Positions 25,521-39,737 of a stretch of DNA of 64,000 nt are shown piece after piece (position 1 is the first letter of the stretch; each line of letters opens with the position of its first letter). Location of the stretch: positions 28,425,237 through 28,489,236 of the forward strand of contig CM047430.1 in the NCBI GenBank assembly GCA_026168455.1, given 5' to 3'. The position numbers and the translations under genes were made by a program. Below the pieces are notes generated by a model. It ran no database searches. It was given only the letters and a program-made list of their open reading frames with translations, and was not told the DNA's origin. Source of the DNA: Theocolax elegans (taxonomy: Eukaryota > Arthropoda > Insecta > Hymenoptera > Cerocephalidae).

Positions 25521-28055
25521 CCTTTTCCATGGCGCAGCCATCTAAATTTAACGACCGCTGCGAACGTACGCGGGGTTAACCCGTTAATTTCGGACAGATT
25601 TTACGTCGTCCGATGTGTCTCCGTGCTGTCGAGGAGCCTCTCGGGGAGAGAATCAGAGAAACTATCGGCCGTTGCACTTTTCGAAAAATTTAACCACACT
25701 TATACCTCCGTTGGTGGGTTTGAATAAACAGTACGCGCGAGCACCCATCTAAATCTCGAAGGTTTTGAAGTCACTATTAAATATCAGTAATTTTATAAAA
25801 ATTCTTCGCGAAAACTCGGCGAGTCGGGTAATTTTCATTTATTTCGTCCGTGCCTGCGGACATTAAAATGCTACTACACAATCCGCTTCTCGGTCTCCAA
25901 TTATAACCGGACATTATCTAAGGCTCATCATCAGCCTCAAAACTGAGAGCGAGAACCGAGAGGCGACGCCGAGAACTTGGTCTGCCCGCGGAGAAACGCA
26001 AGTGTCGCGTGCGCACGATAGTAATCACCGGAGAGCTTCCCCAAAGAGAGTGAGAGGGAGACAAAAGGAAATAGAAAACAACGGGTCGTTGAGAGAATCA
26101 GTCACTGCGGGACCACGAGCGCGAAAATGCCGCGGACTGATTATCGTGACAGCTGCGGAACACGACTGGGCATTAGAAAGAAGAGTCGTGGCGCCTTTCT
26201 TGCTTCTTGCACCCTTTTTCTTCTGTCCGACGATGAGGCCTCTCAACACCCAGGAGACGAAAAAGGGAGTGAGAGCGAGAGGGAGAGAGAGAGAGAGAGA
26301 GAGAGATCGGGAGACGTAGAGGAACGGTTGAAAGGTAGACGGATCCTGTCCACGGGAGACGAGCTCGATATACGCGCGGGGGCTTGTATTTGTCATTCGG
26401 AGATAGCGCTTGGGTGGTCATTGTCGTATTCTCTCTTTCGCTCGTTCTTATCTTGGTCGACAATGCCGAAATCTCGTGCCCAAACAAATCCCAAAGAGGA
26501 ACCTCTCGTTTATCCTTCCGTGTTTTCCCTCCATTACGGGCTACTCGAAACTACTCTCTTTGTTACTCCTTCTTCCGCGATTAATACTTTCTTAATCATT
26601 GTTTACTACTGATAAATTATTGGCTATGCAGCCATTCCTACCAAATTACAGTTTATTTTTCAAATTTGCTGATGTTTTTCCTCATTTAAATTGTAAATTA
26701 AACTAACTACGTACGTACCATTTGATATGATTTATATTATATTTCATAAAAAGTAGCAATAAATGTAAAAATATTGAAAAATAAACAAAAAAAATATAAA
26801 TAAGTAAGAACGAGTATAACATATAAATTTAAGTACTCATCCAATTCGTTCACTTACACTTTCATATAAGCTTGAAAATTACGTTAAGGGGATTTTAATG
26901 ACATGTAAAATAATTATCTATCTTACCGTTATTATTATTATTATTATTATTTGTCAATTAATGCAACGCAGAAATCAATAAAAAATGTTTGAAGACTCAA
27001 TCTTGATAATAAATTTTTGTGATAGAAACAATAAATGTCTTGAATAAACTGAAATATAGTGTAAATCGTTGATTTAAAATTGATGTTCTGCTACTCAAAA
27101 GAAAAATAAAGTAAAAAAGTGAATGTTATAGTTAAATTATTTGTTAACGTAGCAGCAACTGAGTATTGCTAACGAGTAGCTAAGCGTTGCTGCTGGAGAA
27201 AATAAAGTTAGGTTGCGATTAGGTTGGAAGGAGTAGGTTCGGCGTGGAAGAAGACTAAACTGGGTCGATGCACGAGTTCATCCGTGAACGCCCTCCTCGT
27301 AATATACGTCCGAGAGTCGTACGCCAAGCGAGTTAAGTTGGCAAGGATGCCGAGCAGGTGTGCCAACCCGTGCAGAGGCGAAGTAACGACACGTCCCTGT
27401 CTCCGGTCTCTCCGCGCCTATCCCTCTACTCTGACGAAAGGAGGGACGAGAGTATAACTATACAAGATTGAAAGAATAACGAACGAGATGATGAAAAAAA
27501 GCTGAAAAAGCTAAAAAACGAAGGAAAAGCTGCATCTAATCGACGTTCCGCTCCCAATGTCGTATATGTCGCCTTTTTTCGAGCCTACCCCTTATTTCTT
27601 ATTACACGAATAAATTGTCTCGAATCGTCTTGAACGGATGCACGCGCGAATCGCAAATTCGACTAGCGTTTGGTGTGTGTTTGGTATTCGTTCCCTGAAT
27701 CCGAATTAGCGACTCGGTACATTATCTCGTAAAATGTTCGAGCAGACTGTCACTGTTCGACAGTTCGATATGAATAACGTGCTGTTTGGTTTAAACGCGT
27801 TAGATTACCACCTCTTCTTTCGTATAATTTAGCGAACGCTCGTTGAATACCAAGATCCTCATTTTTTCGACCGACTTGATCGCCCATCAGGAGAGAAACA
27901 GCCTGAGAGAGAGGGAGAGAGAGAGAGAAAGCGGTGTCTCATGAGTCGTGAGACAAAGTCGCGTACGTGAACCTGTTCTTTATCGGAAGGATCTAGAATA
28001 TTTCCTCTACTTGGAGCAAAGCCATTCTCTCTTTGGTGCTCGACGTCGCAATATA

Positions 28056-28087
28056 CGCGATACTCGCGATACTCGCGATACTCGCGA
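28056..28087. repeat. 9-bp tandem repeat (cgcgatact)
   Basis: Three and a half perfect copies. The unit contains CpG and is unlike the dinucleotide repeats elsewhere. Confidence 0.92.
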
Positions 28088-28361
28088 AGACGACAATGAC
28101 GGAGTTATTGATTTTGCATGTCGACGCACGTGCAGGACGTGTCTCATTGTGCGCATTTAAATCATCGCTCGAGCTCCACGCATGTATGTACACGTAGATC
28201 GCGATGGGAACTTATACCGCGATGGGAGGAGGAGGCTCCTACTCTTGTTGCACGTATATACCTACACGAGACTCTATGATAATGACCTCGATTCGCGACG
28301 CCAGCGCGCACGCTCGTTCTCTCTTTCCCTCGTGCGTAGCCGATGCTCTTCCTCTTCCTCT

Positions 28362-28362
<1 letters not shown>

Positions 28363-28392
<30 letters not shown>
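28363..28392. repeat. (TGCTCC)5 repeat
   Basis: Five perfect hexamers within an imperfect CT-rich stretch. Confidence 0.93.
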
Positions 28393-28393
<1 letters not shown>

Positions 28394-28559
28394 CGACAGC
28401 CACTAAATTTATGAAGTCGATTCCTATACACGGGACGTCGATAACCAGACTGGCATTCATCAAACCCACGTCATCGTCACATCGCATTTAGTACTACGAG
28501 CGAGAGAGCTTGGTTAAGCTACCGGCACCTATTTGCTTGTTTCGACACCCACGTGCTTT

Positions 28560-28596
28560 CCTCTCTCCTCTCTCCTCTCTCCTCTCTCCTCTCTCC
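28560..28596. repeat. (CTCTCCT)5 repeat
   Basis: Five 7-bp copies. Confidence 0.92.
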
Positions 28597-29740
28597 TTCC
28601 TTCCCTTATATTCTTCTACTCTTCGGCTATACTTCAATTCAAATTCCTCGAGTTCGCGTATCCTCTTCCCTTTTGAATTATTTAGAATACATCTCCTTCC
28701 TTTTATTTTCATCTTTTATTACCTCTCCCTTTCATTTTTACTTCTTCCTCTCTTGTCGATTTATTTCCTTTTAATGTTATGTTATAACGCGCGGTACTTC
28801 TTCGGCCGAGCGATTCATTTATCCCAAAGTGTCCATCACTCGACCAAAATAGTTTATTGAAACTAGTAACGTATTGTTGTTTGATATTACTCGAGTAAGA
28901 TTAATTGAATTTGAGTTGTTTGAAACGGGAGAAGACGAGTGCATCTTACTGCGTAAATATCAAATTTACGAGAAATAATTAATCTAAATTAAAAAGTTGA
29001 ATTAGCCATCGGGTATCTCAGAATTTTCAAGTGAAACGATGGTACACGCTAAGTTTAAATCGGCCGCCTAGGATCCCTGGCAGAGGCAACAACGGGTTTG
29101 GCAATTAGTCCGTCGTTCCATCGACGGTGCTTCGCGCTCACTTGGCTCGTTCGCGTCAATGTAACAAAATTGTCTTTTGATACGCTCTCGTTTTTCGACG
29201 CCACCGAATTCTTGGCATCCGGTACATCCAAGTACACGCGTTCGCGAAAGCTTCGTTGGATGCTTCACTCGATTTTCACATTCTTCCTTCTAATATTTCA
29301 ACCGACCGGTGATGATTAACGTGATATCATTAACGTTCGATCGGTTATAGTATATCATCGTACTGTAATCGCGACGATCGAAGATCGAATAAACTATTCG
29401 ACCGAAAGGTCGGATGCTCGCACGTGAGAAATTAAATCGCGAACGACTCGATGCTGGCGCCCCAATGTTCAGAGATTCGACCAGCCCCGGTCTTTGGACG
29501 TGTTATCGGGTAGTAGAATCCAAGCGCAACGTCTATATGGAAACTGTGACATCTTGACGGTTATTCCTGGCTTCGGTACACTCTCTCTTTCTCTGACTCT
29601 CGCTCTTTCTTCTGTCTTCTATCAATATGTGTGCCGCCGCGCGCTCGGAAACCTCGGTCTTTCTCACTTTCGCCCTGTGAAACGGTCCTCGCGCTTTACG
29701 AAAGGGGCTGAGACCGTACTGTACAGAGCGAGGGAGAGAG

Positions 29741-29767
29741 ACGGAGAGAGACGGAGAGAGACGGAGA
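29741..29767. repeat. 10-bp tandem repeat (acggagagag)
   Basis: Just under three copies, next to an imperfect GA run. Confidence 0.88.
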
Positions 29768-31777
29768 CGAAGAAGAAACTCAACGCTCGTCAGAAATAGT
29801 GGCACTTCCCTGTCTCCGCGCCAGCCACCACCAATATCTATTCCGGCGCTACAAAACAACATATATTCCATCTTACACCGACTTGGGACGCCTTTGCTTT
29901 TCGCCCTCTCTCTTTCTTCTTCGTTTCTCCCTTTCGTTCTTTCTTCACGAATCTCAAAGTAAGATTCAAATTGTTTTTGATGAGCTTCATGGGAATTTTA
30001 GTCCTAACTCCAATAAGAAATCCAAGCACTAAAATATCTTGCGGTTCGGTTATCTTTTCACGTACATAAATATTTGAACGTTAAACAAAGTATTTCGTTT
30101 TTTATTTTTAAATCGTTTTAATCAGTTCAATTTTTGTTATTCTACGATTCAGGAGGACAAGATTCATTTATACTGGTGCATTCGGAGAATGTAATCTATT
30201 TCTATTAATTAATACAATAATATAAGATATTTACTTTGGAAAACGAGGTTGTCGTGTTGATAACATAAACAAGTATAGAACATACTACTAGAACAAACGC
30301 CAAACATTTGTATTCTTTAATTGCGTACAATATATAAATATAAGGTTTATTATACACGTGAGAATAAAAAAACGAATCATTTATGAAAACGATTTAACTT
30401 TCCAAATAGTTATTGAATAATTTGAATGAAAATGTATGCGTAAATGAAAGCGGTAGATATAAAAATATAAATTTCGCAACGCGATCGCGGATAATTTAAA
30501 ATGAGAATCGGTAAATTCCAGAGAAGATCTAATTTTTTGGTAAATATTAACGAGGCCGCGCGGGTGGTTCGCAACGTGGGCGCTTGGGCCAAGAGCGAGT
30601 CCGATATATAGATAGAAGGAAAAAGTCACCGGGTGGCCAATGTTCGGCCGCGTTACGAGGCATTTGGTTTTACTGGCGTAGCGAACGATTCGCACTTGAT
30701 GCGAGACGAGAAGGACCGAGAAAGAGAGCTTCTGTTGCGACGCTCCTCTTCCCCTCCCTCTCGGACGTAAAAATATCTCTCGGGCCTCTCTCGTCCCTCT
30801 CTCGGCTTTCTCGGCTACTGTCGGCGCAACTGATTCGCGTGCGAGTGTCATCATCCTCTGTTCACCGAGGTTTATACCGGGTGACACGAGTGAGATGTCA
30901 CCGAATCACAACCTCTTCCTCCTCCTCCTCCTCCAGCTCCTCATCCTCCTCTTCCTTTACACGAAACTGACGTTATCGTGCACTCGTGCACACTGCACTC
31001 GTAGATGCTTTAAATCATGTTTCTTGGAACGCCATACTGGATAACTGTTTGAACGAATCGTCAGGATTAATTTATATCTCAATAAACCGTTTATCTTAAC
31101 GTCCAGCTACTGAAACTAGGAATTTTGATAAAGTTTTATTGTACACAATATATTATCTAATTAGCTCTATTCGAGAAATCCCGAGTTATATGGCATTATA
31201 AATCTATTCCTTTCATTAGCTCCCATGTATATATTAACCATAAAGTTCAGCACCTATATGAAAGGAGCGTTAATCAGGAGGAGAGGCCAGCAAGGTAGGC
31301 AGCAGCACCAGCAGCAGTTAGATACCAGGTGTCCCAATCAATCCGAAAGTATATACGGTCAATCGAATCGCGAGGGAAATCGAGCTCGGACCAAGGTCGA
31401 GGTCTCTACACGCGAACGAAAGACCCGACCGAGAGAAAGTGAGAGGGGTACGGGCCGTGGGGCGGGTAGGGAGGAGGGAGGGGGGGGGGGAGCGGTGGCG
31501 CTGGCAAATGGAAGATGGAACGAGGCGCGGATGCGACGACGCGATCCATTCTCTCCTATGCGAGAGGCGAGAGACCGAAACAATGTCGGGGGGAGGCAGG
31601 CACCAGCGGCCGAAGGTTAGGAGCGCTGTAAATCACGGTGAACGAGCATCGACGCCCGTAAAGTCATCGAGGCGCGGGCACACGCGATCATTCGGGTCTC
31701 GAGATCAGCCTGCCTTTAAAATCGAGAGCGCGACCAGAGGGAACGAGAGGAAGAGTGACTGAGCGAGCGCGTAACTG

Positions 31778-31782
<5 letters not shown>

Positions 31783-31814
<32 letters not shown>
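31783..31814. repeat. (GA)16 microsatellite
   Basis: A pure GA run. Confidence 0.94.
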
Positions 31815-31817
<3 letters not shown>

Positions 31818-32929
31818 ACCAGTCACTCTTAATTTGGCTCATTTGCCGCATAGGACTCGCAAGCTCTTCTTTCTTCGCGCCTCTCCCTCGCCCTTTGATT
31901 TATTGGGGGAGATTCCGTAAGTGTCCGAGTTAATCGAGTTGCTGACATTTATTTGCTGAACGGACTAGCCTCTGTCTACGGAAGATCAAATGTTCTTCGT
32001 TAAAAAATCGAGTTTTACGTTCTGTGCGCGTCGAATAGTCGATTTTTCTATCGTATTCTACTTTACCCGTTTACTATAATCTACAAAAACACGAAGAAAT
32101 GCTAAATTTATATATTGAAAATGTCAGAGTACTTAATAATGTTTTATATTTATATTTTTACAAAATTAAAATTATCGTAAGACGATATATTTAAAAATAA
32201 TTTGTGTTATTTTAATTTGTATAATGAAAGCAACGTGCACGTACGGTTCGAATCTAAATTAAATTACCGACGTATAATTAAATATGTGACAAAATATTTA
32301 GGAAATGTCTGAAAACGCAAATGAAAATGTTAAGAAAATGTTAATATTTATATGAAATGTGTCGATAGTGGAAGGTGTTATGTCAATATAATTGCACAAT
32401 CTATCACGTAGTGTTTGGGTTAATATAAATTAAAATAATTATGTAAGTATGAATTCTGTAAAGTAGAGTGTCAATTAACAAAAATAAGGTAAAATTATAA
32501 AAGTTGCGGAGGAGTGTCAACTTTCAAACGACATGAAATAAAAGTCACCTTATTCGTCAAAGTAGTTCAAGTGACTCTTTGAAGCATAGAAACTAAAGTG
32601 TTGGGACAGGGAATGCTCGCGTAGGCTTGACCGACTCTATCTCTGGAGATTGTTGAAAATAAAATATGATGTAAGTTTCGAAAAATGCCGTTTAATTTTA
32701 TCGTAAAGCAAGTAAGAAACGATGAAGAAAACAGGAGAATCGGGGAAAGAGCGAGAGAGATAGAGAGAGAGAGAGAGAGACTTTACTCGCAAGAGCTGGT
32801 ATGTTAATGACTCTTGGGTGACGAGCCTTAGATCTAGACGTCTCAAAAGCCGAAAGTCGCCCGTCTCCACCTAAGAGTATCGCCCGAGAAGTCGGAGAGG
32901 TGGCGAGGGGGCGAGAGAGCCAGGGGGTG

Positions 32930-32931
<2 letters not shown>

Positions 32932-32966
<35 letters not shown>
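32932..32966. repeat. (GA)n microsatellite
   Basis: A GA run of about 35 bases. Confidence 0.94.
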
Positions 32967-32973
<7 letters not shown>

Positions 32974-35900
32974 GCAGTAACTCGGGATCGTTGGATGTTC
33001 GCGCGAGGCGCTTTGGAGGTTGTTGCCAACAAATAGTTTAGCATCAATCCCCGACGTCTTATTATAACGTTATTAAAATAACCGCGCCGATTCTCCATCT
33101 CGCTTCTTCTTCTTCCTTTTCTTTCGTTCGTCTGGCTGAGTCGTACTCTCGTTTTCTGGCGTAGCCTCGAACGTACGACAAGAGTGATCCGAAAACGCTT
33201 ACGATGCCCATAGCGTTACGCGTAGTACGTTAGAGCGCGTATACGCGTTAGAGCGTATTGAGGGACCCGCCGACCCGAGTTTATTATCTTTGCCAACAAT
33301 TTTAGACCGATATATACCAGTGCGTTCGAGCCACCTCCTTTTTCTTATTTTATAATGGCTCCCGCGACTTGCAAATATAGAACCACCTTTCTGGAGCACA
33401 CCAATTTTCTCGGATGAGTATGAGTATAAGTTAGTTTCGAGATCTACCTGCGTTATTACTATTATTCAACCTCGAGAGATAATCGTTTGACGGTTTACAC
33501 GCGTGAACTCTAGTTAATTCCTGTCGTTGCGCAACTAGCCCGTTCCACCTTTAGCTATTAATCACGACAAGCCTGCCAACTCCAATCGAGATAATCGTGT
33601 AAAAAACACCATATCCTGCGTACCAATACAACTCGCATTCGTAGAGCACTCTCGGTATTTACATAAATGCACCTCCTAGGGATGGAAGACGCGATGATTT
33701 ATGTAATGCGATGTGCGACGCGTTCTTTCAATTACAGAGTCGACTGCACCAGTGTCTTAACGTGTTTCGTCAACAAGGAAACAAAATCCAATTGGTCTCT
33801 CTCTCCCTCTCTCACTCTCTTAATGAAGATACCTTATCGGCCGAGTCGACCGCCACACGTTCCGGTCCCGCGAGGAATCCATCGGGATATCAAATCAATC
33901 TGCTCGTGCAGTATTAAAAGTGTCTCTTTCACGAAGCTTGGCTCGTACGAAACAATGCTCGGATAAATTCGGCGTGGCCAAGTAATCCAACATTATTACT
34001 CTGATAAAACTTCGAGGATAAGAAGAATTTTATTTCACGCTTCAATATTTAACGGACTTGTCCCGAAAGTTTAGAAATTCGGGCTTCTATCCCATTCTTT
34101 CGTTCTGTATCTTCGCCCACGGAACTTTTTCTTAAATTTACCATTTATTACGTTTATTTATCGCATCGAAAGACAATTTTATATTTATACAAACCAATTT
34201 TTCTAATTGATTACATCCATTTAAGTGACTACTATGTACAAGAATTCAATATTTTTTGATTCATTAATTTATTCTTAGCTCAAAGTTGAGTTCGTTATAT
34301 TACAGATTTTCGAACTACTGTTACTTGAATTTTTTTTAACTTATTTCGTACAAAATATAGTTTACGAATTTAATATTTTAAAAAATCTCAATACGAGTAT
34401 AGTCAGGCTGTTGTATGCTTAATATAAAGAATCTGTAACGAAAAGAAAAAGGTGAGCTGCATCGGATTTAGTAAAAGTGGCAACGTCGCATAGCATCCCA
34501 ACGACAATTCGAAAAAGGTCAGGGGATCCGATGGCATTGTGAAGTCGAGGGATGCAGAGAAAAATGTACCTGCCTCTTCGACGGGGCATCCTTTTCCACG
34601 TGAAGGCAGAACCGTTCTACAAAAATTGGTCATACATTAGTTCGAGAGTGGGAGAGAGAGAGAGAGAGAAAAAAAAGATTTGGAGTTACCATCCCGTTTT
34701 CTTTTCCATTGGAAATGATATTTTCAAATTTTTCTTTGATGTTCTCGTTTTCCGAAATCTCTCGTTTGCTTTACCCTCTCATCCGGCTTGAGGAATCGTA
34801 AGGCGGCGACGATCATTATCTCGAGACAGTCCGAGTCGATTATCTTGAGTTAGGAGGTATCCGCGCTAAGGTACCATAAATTTCCAAGCAACTAAGCATC
34901 AAACTTAACATTTATTTATAGAAATATTAGTAAATCATTTGATACATTTCACCTTTACAGATTAGATATTTAATTAAATTCTTGTAAGCTTAGACGTATA
35001 CAAATTTAATTTCTTAAATAAATGTAAATATTAATATTTGAGATACAAAATATTATTTCTTTATAATGATGCTTAACAATCAGAAACGTCACGTAGCCAT
35101 AATAATAAATATATTATTTATCTTGTAAATAAAATTATGTTTTTGTTGTAAAGTAAAGAATGAAACCAAATCAATAATTCTAATTTCTCGTGTTTAAATT
35201 TATTGAATAAGTACTTACTATTTTTACAAAAATTAACATATTATGAAAAATAACAAAAAAGGAACTAAAATTTTTAAAAGAATAATCTAATCAAAGAGCC
35301 ATAAATTAGTAATTTTTATAAAATTAACAGTTTATAGTCCAAGTTCCAGTTTTTGATTGGGATTTACGTTTGATATTTGTTGTAGAGAAAAGATCGAACA
35401 TGTAAACGAATAATTCCATCAGCTGTTTCAATACTATAATCCAAGCAAACATTGTGTCCTTTTTTCGAAAAGCGAAGCATCTTAGCCAGGAGTCCATAAA
35501 CGTCATTTCCGTGAAAACAAATCTGTTAGCGCGCCTCATCACGCTTGTTCTTTCGAGTCTTCGTACTAGTAGGCTCATAAATTAAAGCTTGTAAAAGAAC
35601 AATCGGATGATAACGAAACGACCGGTTGGGGTCCGAACTTCTTCGCGGGATAAATATCGCACGGTACCAGGTAGAGAAATTCCGTCTTTGTAATCGCAAA
35701 GAGCAAGTATCTGGTATCAGTTACACCATAACCCACGTACGCGAGCTCGTAATGGTGCGAGTGAGGGTTTTATCGAAACAGCACGCTACTTCTGTCTTGT
35801 ACTCTCGAGTGCCTACATCTTGCCAAATCCTGTTGTTCTAACTTTTTTTTCACTCTCTTTCTCTGGGATACATTTCATTTTTTATATTTATTTATTTTTA

Positions 35901-36811
35901 TTTTACATTACAATACACGTAATAACTGGTTCCAGAATTTTCGTTACCAAGTGTGGGTTTTAAACACTTTATATTTTGAATAATCTTCGATATAAATATA
36001 ATTAAATTGTAAACGAATGTATATTTTATGCATATATGTACACTGAATTATAATCTTTATACTTTAAGTTTGTTTATTAATATTTTACAAGTATCAATGG
36101 TTTATTTAGACGAAAAATGGAAATAAATAATTTGGTAAACGTTCGGTAGCGCACAGCTCGCGGTAATGTCATTAGCGAGGACAATGAGGATCGGTAAATC
36201 AAAATGGTCGGCTTCGAACCGGTAGCTACTCATGTAAATCGACACAGAAGGATAAAACTGGAATAATAGAAATAATAAAACTCGTATGGGTACTCGAAAA
36301 ATTCGAATGAAATTAAGGGACGCGTGAGTATCCGTGTACGTGCATATACGTAACCCATCTCTCTCGGTTACGAGTGGCTAAAGGAACTTGGCGTGCGGCC
36401 TTCTCCCTTTCGCATTGAAATCATAACCGCCCCCGCTCGGAAAAGATTGGCATAAGGCAACTCGAATGAACCGCTCCCTCATTGTCGTGGCCTCGTCGCA
36501 TTATAATACAATTTTCAACAGTTCAAACCACAGGTAGAATGTACTTCGTGTGCTACTACGAAACGGCGAGTGAGAGGGTGAGGGGTGGGGAGGGGGGCGA
36601 GAGAGAGAGAAAGAGAGAGAGAGACCGTGGCAGCAGTATAAAGTAAACCGGTGGCAGGGAGCACAATGCTAGGTATCAAACAAAGCTCCTCTGCGTCGAA
36701 CTTCATACAAGTGTGGGTGTACGCGAGGTGTAGTATTACTCATTCAAATGATCCTCTACCTCGTCTTTCCCCTCATTTTCCCCTCGCGGTCTCCCCTTTC
36801 TCCCTCGCCTC

Positions 36812-36815
<4 letters not shown>

Positions 36816-36862
<47 letters not shown>
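36816..36862. repeat. (CT)n microsatellite
   Basis: A pure CT run of about 47 bases. Confidence 0.95.
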
Positions 36863-36865
<3 letters not shown>

Positions 36866-38063
36866 CTCTCTTTTTTTCTCTCGCGAGTTCCCCTTTCGCC
36901 TTCTACCATCGTGTGTTCCCTTTTCTTCTTCACGCTTTTAATCCGTCTCCTCACATTCAGATCTTTTCCTTGAGTTCAAATAAAGAATCGAGCGCTTCTG
37001 CAATTTCTATATGAACTTCTACAAATAGATTGCTTTTCGGTTTCCACTTATTTTGTTTAAACATATTATATTTTATAATTAAATACACATACCGGTAAAA
37101 CATTTACCTTCGACTGTTCGATGCTCGATCCTCCGATTGCTAGAAAACTCGTAGGAAGGTATTGAACTACAATCCCAGAGGACCGTTAAGCTTTATTTGG
37201 TTAATACAATTTCGAGTTAAATGTGCGCCGATAACAATGAACCGGGGCGCACGCGCGGTCGTTTTTACTCGCACTGAAAAGCGAAGCACATGGAAGACTA
37301 AACTTACCCCGTTTTTGTTTTGATTTCATTTTGAATCCTTGGCTCAAGCGAGACAGAGCTATTGTTTCGGGGAATTTTTTTCATTCCTGTGTCTATACAT
37401 CGCCTGATTCAGTTCTTTTATGAGAGTCATGTATCAAGAACGGGTTTTTTTCATCCTCGTACCACGACAATTATGGAGATATACGCTACGCAGTGTTAAA
37501 CCATTTTGTTTTAGTCTTGTAGATTATGAATTATTTTATGCTCAAAGTAATGGAAGACCGAGATCGTAATAGGGTGTTGAGTAACTTAATGTTGGGTTAT
37601 TGATCTACCCGTATTTCTCACATCATGATATGATTTTTCACTACAATTTTCGTGTAAGCTTTAATCATACTATTTGTTTTATCAACTTTTAATATTCACA
37701 GTTGAAAAGCAAAATTGTAATTTAGTTTATCATTGAGTTATAGTAATTTTTTTATCGGTTGATATAAATATATGATTTGTCAATTGCGTTACTTCAGTCG
37801 CATCGTGCGTATGAATATTCTTAAGTGTCATAATAGAAAATAAAAGTAATCGTTAACATTGTAATCGTAAACATCGAATCAGTTACGGTGATCAGTGATG
37901 AAAGTCTCAAGCTCAATTTCATTTTGCATTTTTTGTAGATCATAAATCAAAGAACGACCGGACGTCCTGTTTGCGCCAGAACTTTTAAGTCTCGACGTCA
38001 CAACACGCTTTTCCAGCATCTTTACAACACAAATCTCCCATTGGCGCAAGATACCTACACCCG

Positions 38064-38065
<2 letters not shown>

Positions 38066-38099
<34 letters not shown>
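38066..38099. repeat. (CT)17 microsatellite
   Basis: A pure CT run. Confidence 0.95.
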
Positions 38100-38102
<3 letters not shown>

Positions 38103-38437
38103 TCCGTCTCACCCTTGTTTTCTTTCTCTAGTCAACTTTCGATCGATGAAAGCCTTGGAAGCTTCCCTCTCCTTTCGAGGTCTAAAGCGATTTTCGAAAA
38201 CGCTAATGCTTAGATGAATGGAAACTCTCGTTTAAACTCGGTCTTTGGCCGAACTCTCGAAGTCGCATGGCTTTCTTAGCCTAGTGCCCCTCACCCATTG
38301 TACGCGTGAGCGCGGGAAAAAGGAAAATTCTCGGAAGGATTTTCCAAAAACGAAAAGACTCCCTGCTGTCTCTCTATTGTCGTAATCCGCATTTCGCAGC
38401 GGGCCTAGTCTGACCCCAGATGCATCTCTCCCCCCCC

Positions 38438-38467
38438 CTCTCTCTCTCTCTATATATATATATATAT
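38438..38467. repeat. (CT)n(TA)n compound microsatellite
   Basis: A CT run changes directly into a TA run, preceded by eight or nine C. Confidence 0.92.
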
Positions 38468-39706
38468 CTGCTCGTTTTGACTAACCTCCTGTTTTTACCG
38501 AGAAGGACCAAAGTTGACCGATCCCATGATACACTTACACTCTCCGACCGTGGCGCTCGATTTTTGCTATACGCGTACTTGGGAGGTCTGCTTCCCCAAT
38601 TTACAAACGACTTTTTACGCGTGGATGCTTCGTGTTATTGGATTACTTTGATCCAATTCGTTTATGGTAGGATCTTGAGGTTACTTCGGCCTCTAAAAAT
38701 AAAATTTTCTGTCGCCTAGCCAATAACTCGATGCCGATACATCCACGTGTACTTGTTTCCTTTCATTCACTTTTATATGCGTAATAAATGTTTTTACATC
38801 TTTATATTAATACTATTAAGATAATATAGATATAGACTGAATCGCACATCCAATAATTAAACACATTTGATGATTTATAGAACAAAAAATTGAGAGTTAT
38901 TGTGTGTCACCGTAGAATCTTAAATTTTTATGTATATAATTAATTAATGCTCAATAAAAATTCAGAATATGATTTAATTTATTACGGGAAGTCTCTATTC
39001 ATATGTAGTTAAACAACAATACAAACGTTTAAATTCATTTTTTGTTGTTTTACGATATACTTATTTAAATATTTCCAATTCTATGTACTTTATTACGATT
39101 ATTTTTGTTTCATTGTCCGTTTTGTCAGTGTATAATAACACGTACGAAAGTTTTGTAAACGAAGGGTAAACAAACAGTTGACCAGCCAATAAAGGCAGAA
39201 ATGAAATGTCAGGAAGATGGATTAGACCGTTATCTGTGCATGATCAACGCGGAGAAGCGCGTACACCGGAAAAGACGATCGGAGTAGTTTTGAGGCGCAT
39301 TTTCGGGAAACCGTGTGAAAGTGGAGTGCCGTTCGCACTCTATCCCATAGAATTTCTATTATTGGCTCTAGGCGCGGGCGTTTCGCCACGCGCTCGCGCA
39401 GATTAAGCCGAGGGGTTGTGCTTTCCATTGTCGGGCCAGAAATTACGGAAACGCAAATTGGCCGGTGTGAGCGTGACGGGTCCAGACATTCGCCACGTGC
39501 ACCCACCGTCGTCGTGTGGTTGTGTAATCAGCATTACCAGTATTTAGAGGGTAGACAGACCAACAGAGAGACAGAGAAAGAGAGAGAGAGAGGGATTGCC
39601 AATCGGGGGTGCCCGCTCATTCAAACATCAGCCTTTGCTCTACGTATTGTACAAATGCGAACTGCTCGGATTGCTTCAAGCGATCGCCAACGATTATTCT
39701 CTCTCC

Positions 39707-39737
<31 letters not shown>

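Larger units (their letters stand above)
16061..27200. other. Presumed hth intron, no gene recognised
   Basis: AT-rich sequence alternates with GC-richer patches. It carries CT/GA microsatellites at 16575-16610, 18238-18277, 20427-20449, 25489-25516 and 26282-26306, a GT microsatellite at 18856-18894, and triplet or hexamer repeats at 21479-21498, 22619-22652 and 23210-23233. The ORFs overlap on both strands, are anchored in those repeats and match nothing I know. A donor-like gtaagt at about 16327 after a short open stretch is not supported by any family match. Confidence 0.55.
27201..36500. other. Presumed hth intron, no gene recognised
   Basis: The same kind of sequence continues. Notable repeats are three and a half copies of cgcgatact (28056-28087), TGCTCC (28363-28392), CTCTCCT (28560-28596), ACGGAGAGAG (29741-29767), TCC (30916-30934), and GA (31783-31814 and 32932-32966). 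Strongly AT-rich intervals at 32040-32560 and 34860-35320 hold nothing recognisable. The minus-strand ORF at 35324-35578 (84 codons) has a mixed composition but no recognisable domain and no splice context, so it is not called a gene. Confidence 0.55.

Noticed and set aside
27151..27194. Hairpin with 9-bp arms (agcagcaac/gttgctgct)
   Set aside because: The loop is about 26 nt with no further pairing. Expected by chance in a window of this size.
28056..28087. CRISPR-like array
   Set aside because: Direct 9-bp tandem copies without spacers in a eukaryotic genome. This is a minisatellite.
36190..36240. tRNA B-box-like string (ggttcgaagcc on the minus strand)
   Set aside because: No A box at a suitable distance and no cloverleaf arms around it.
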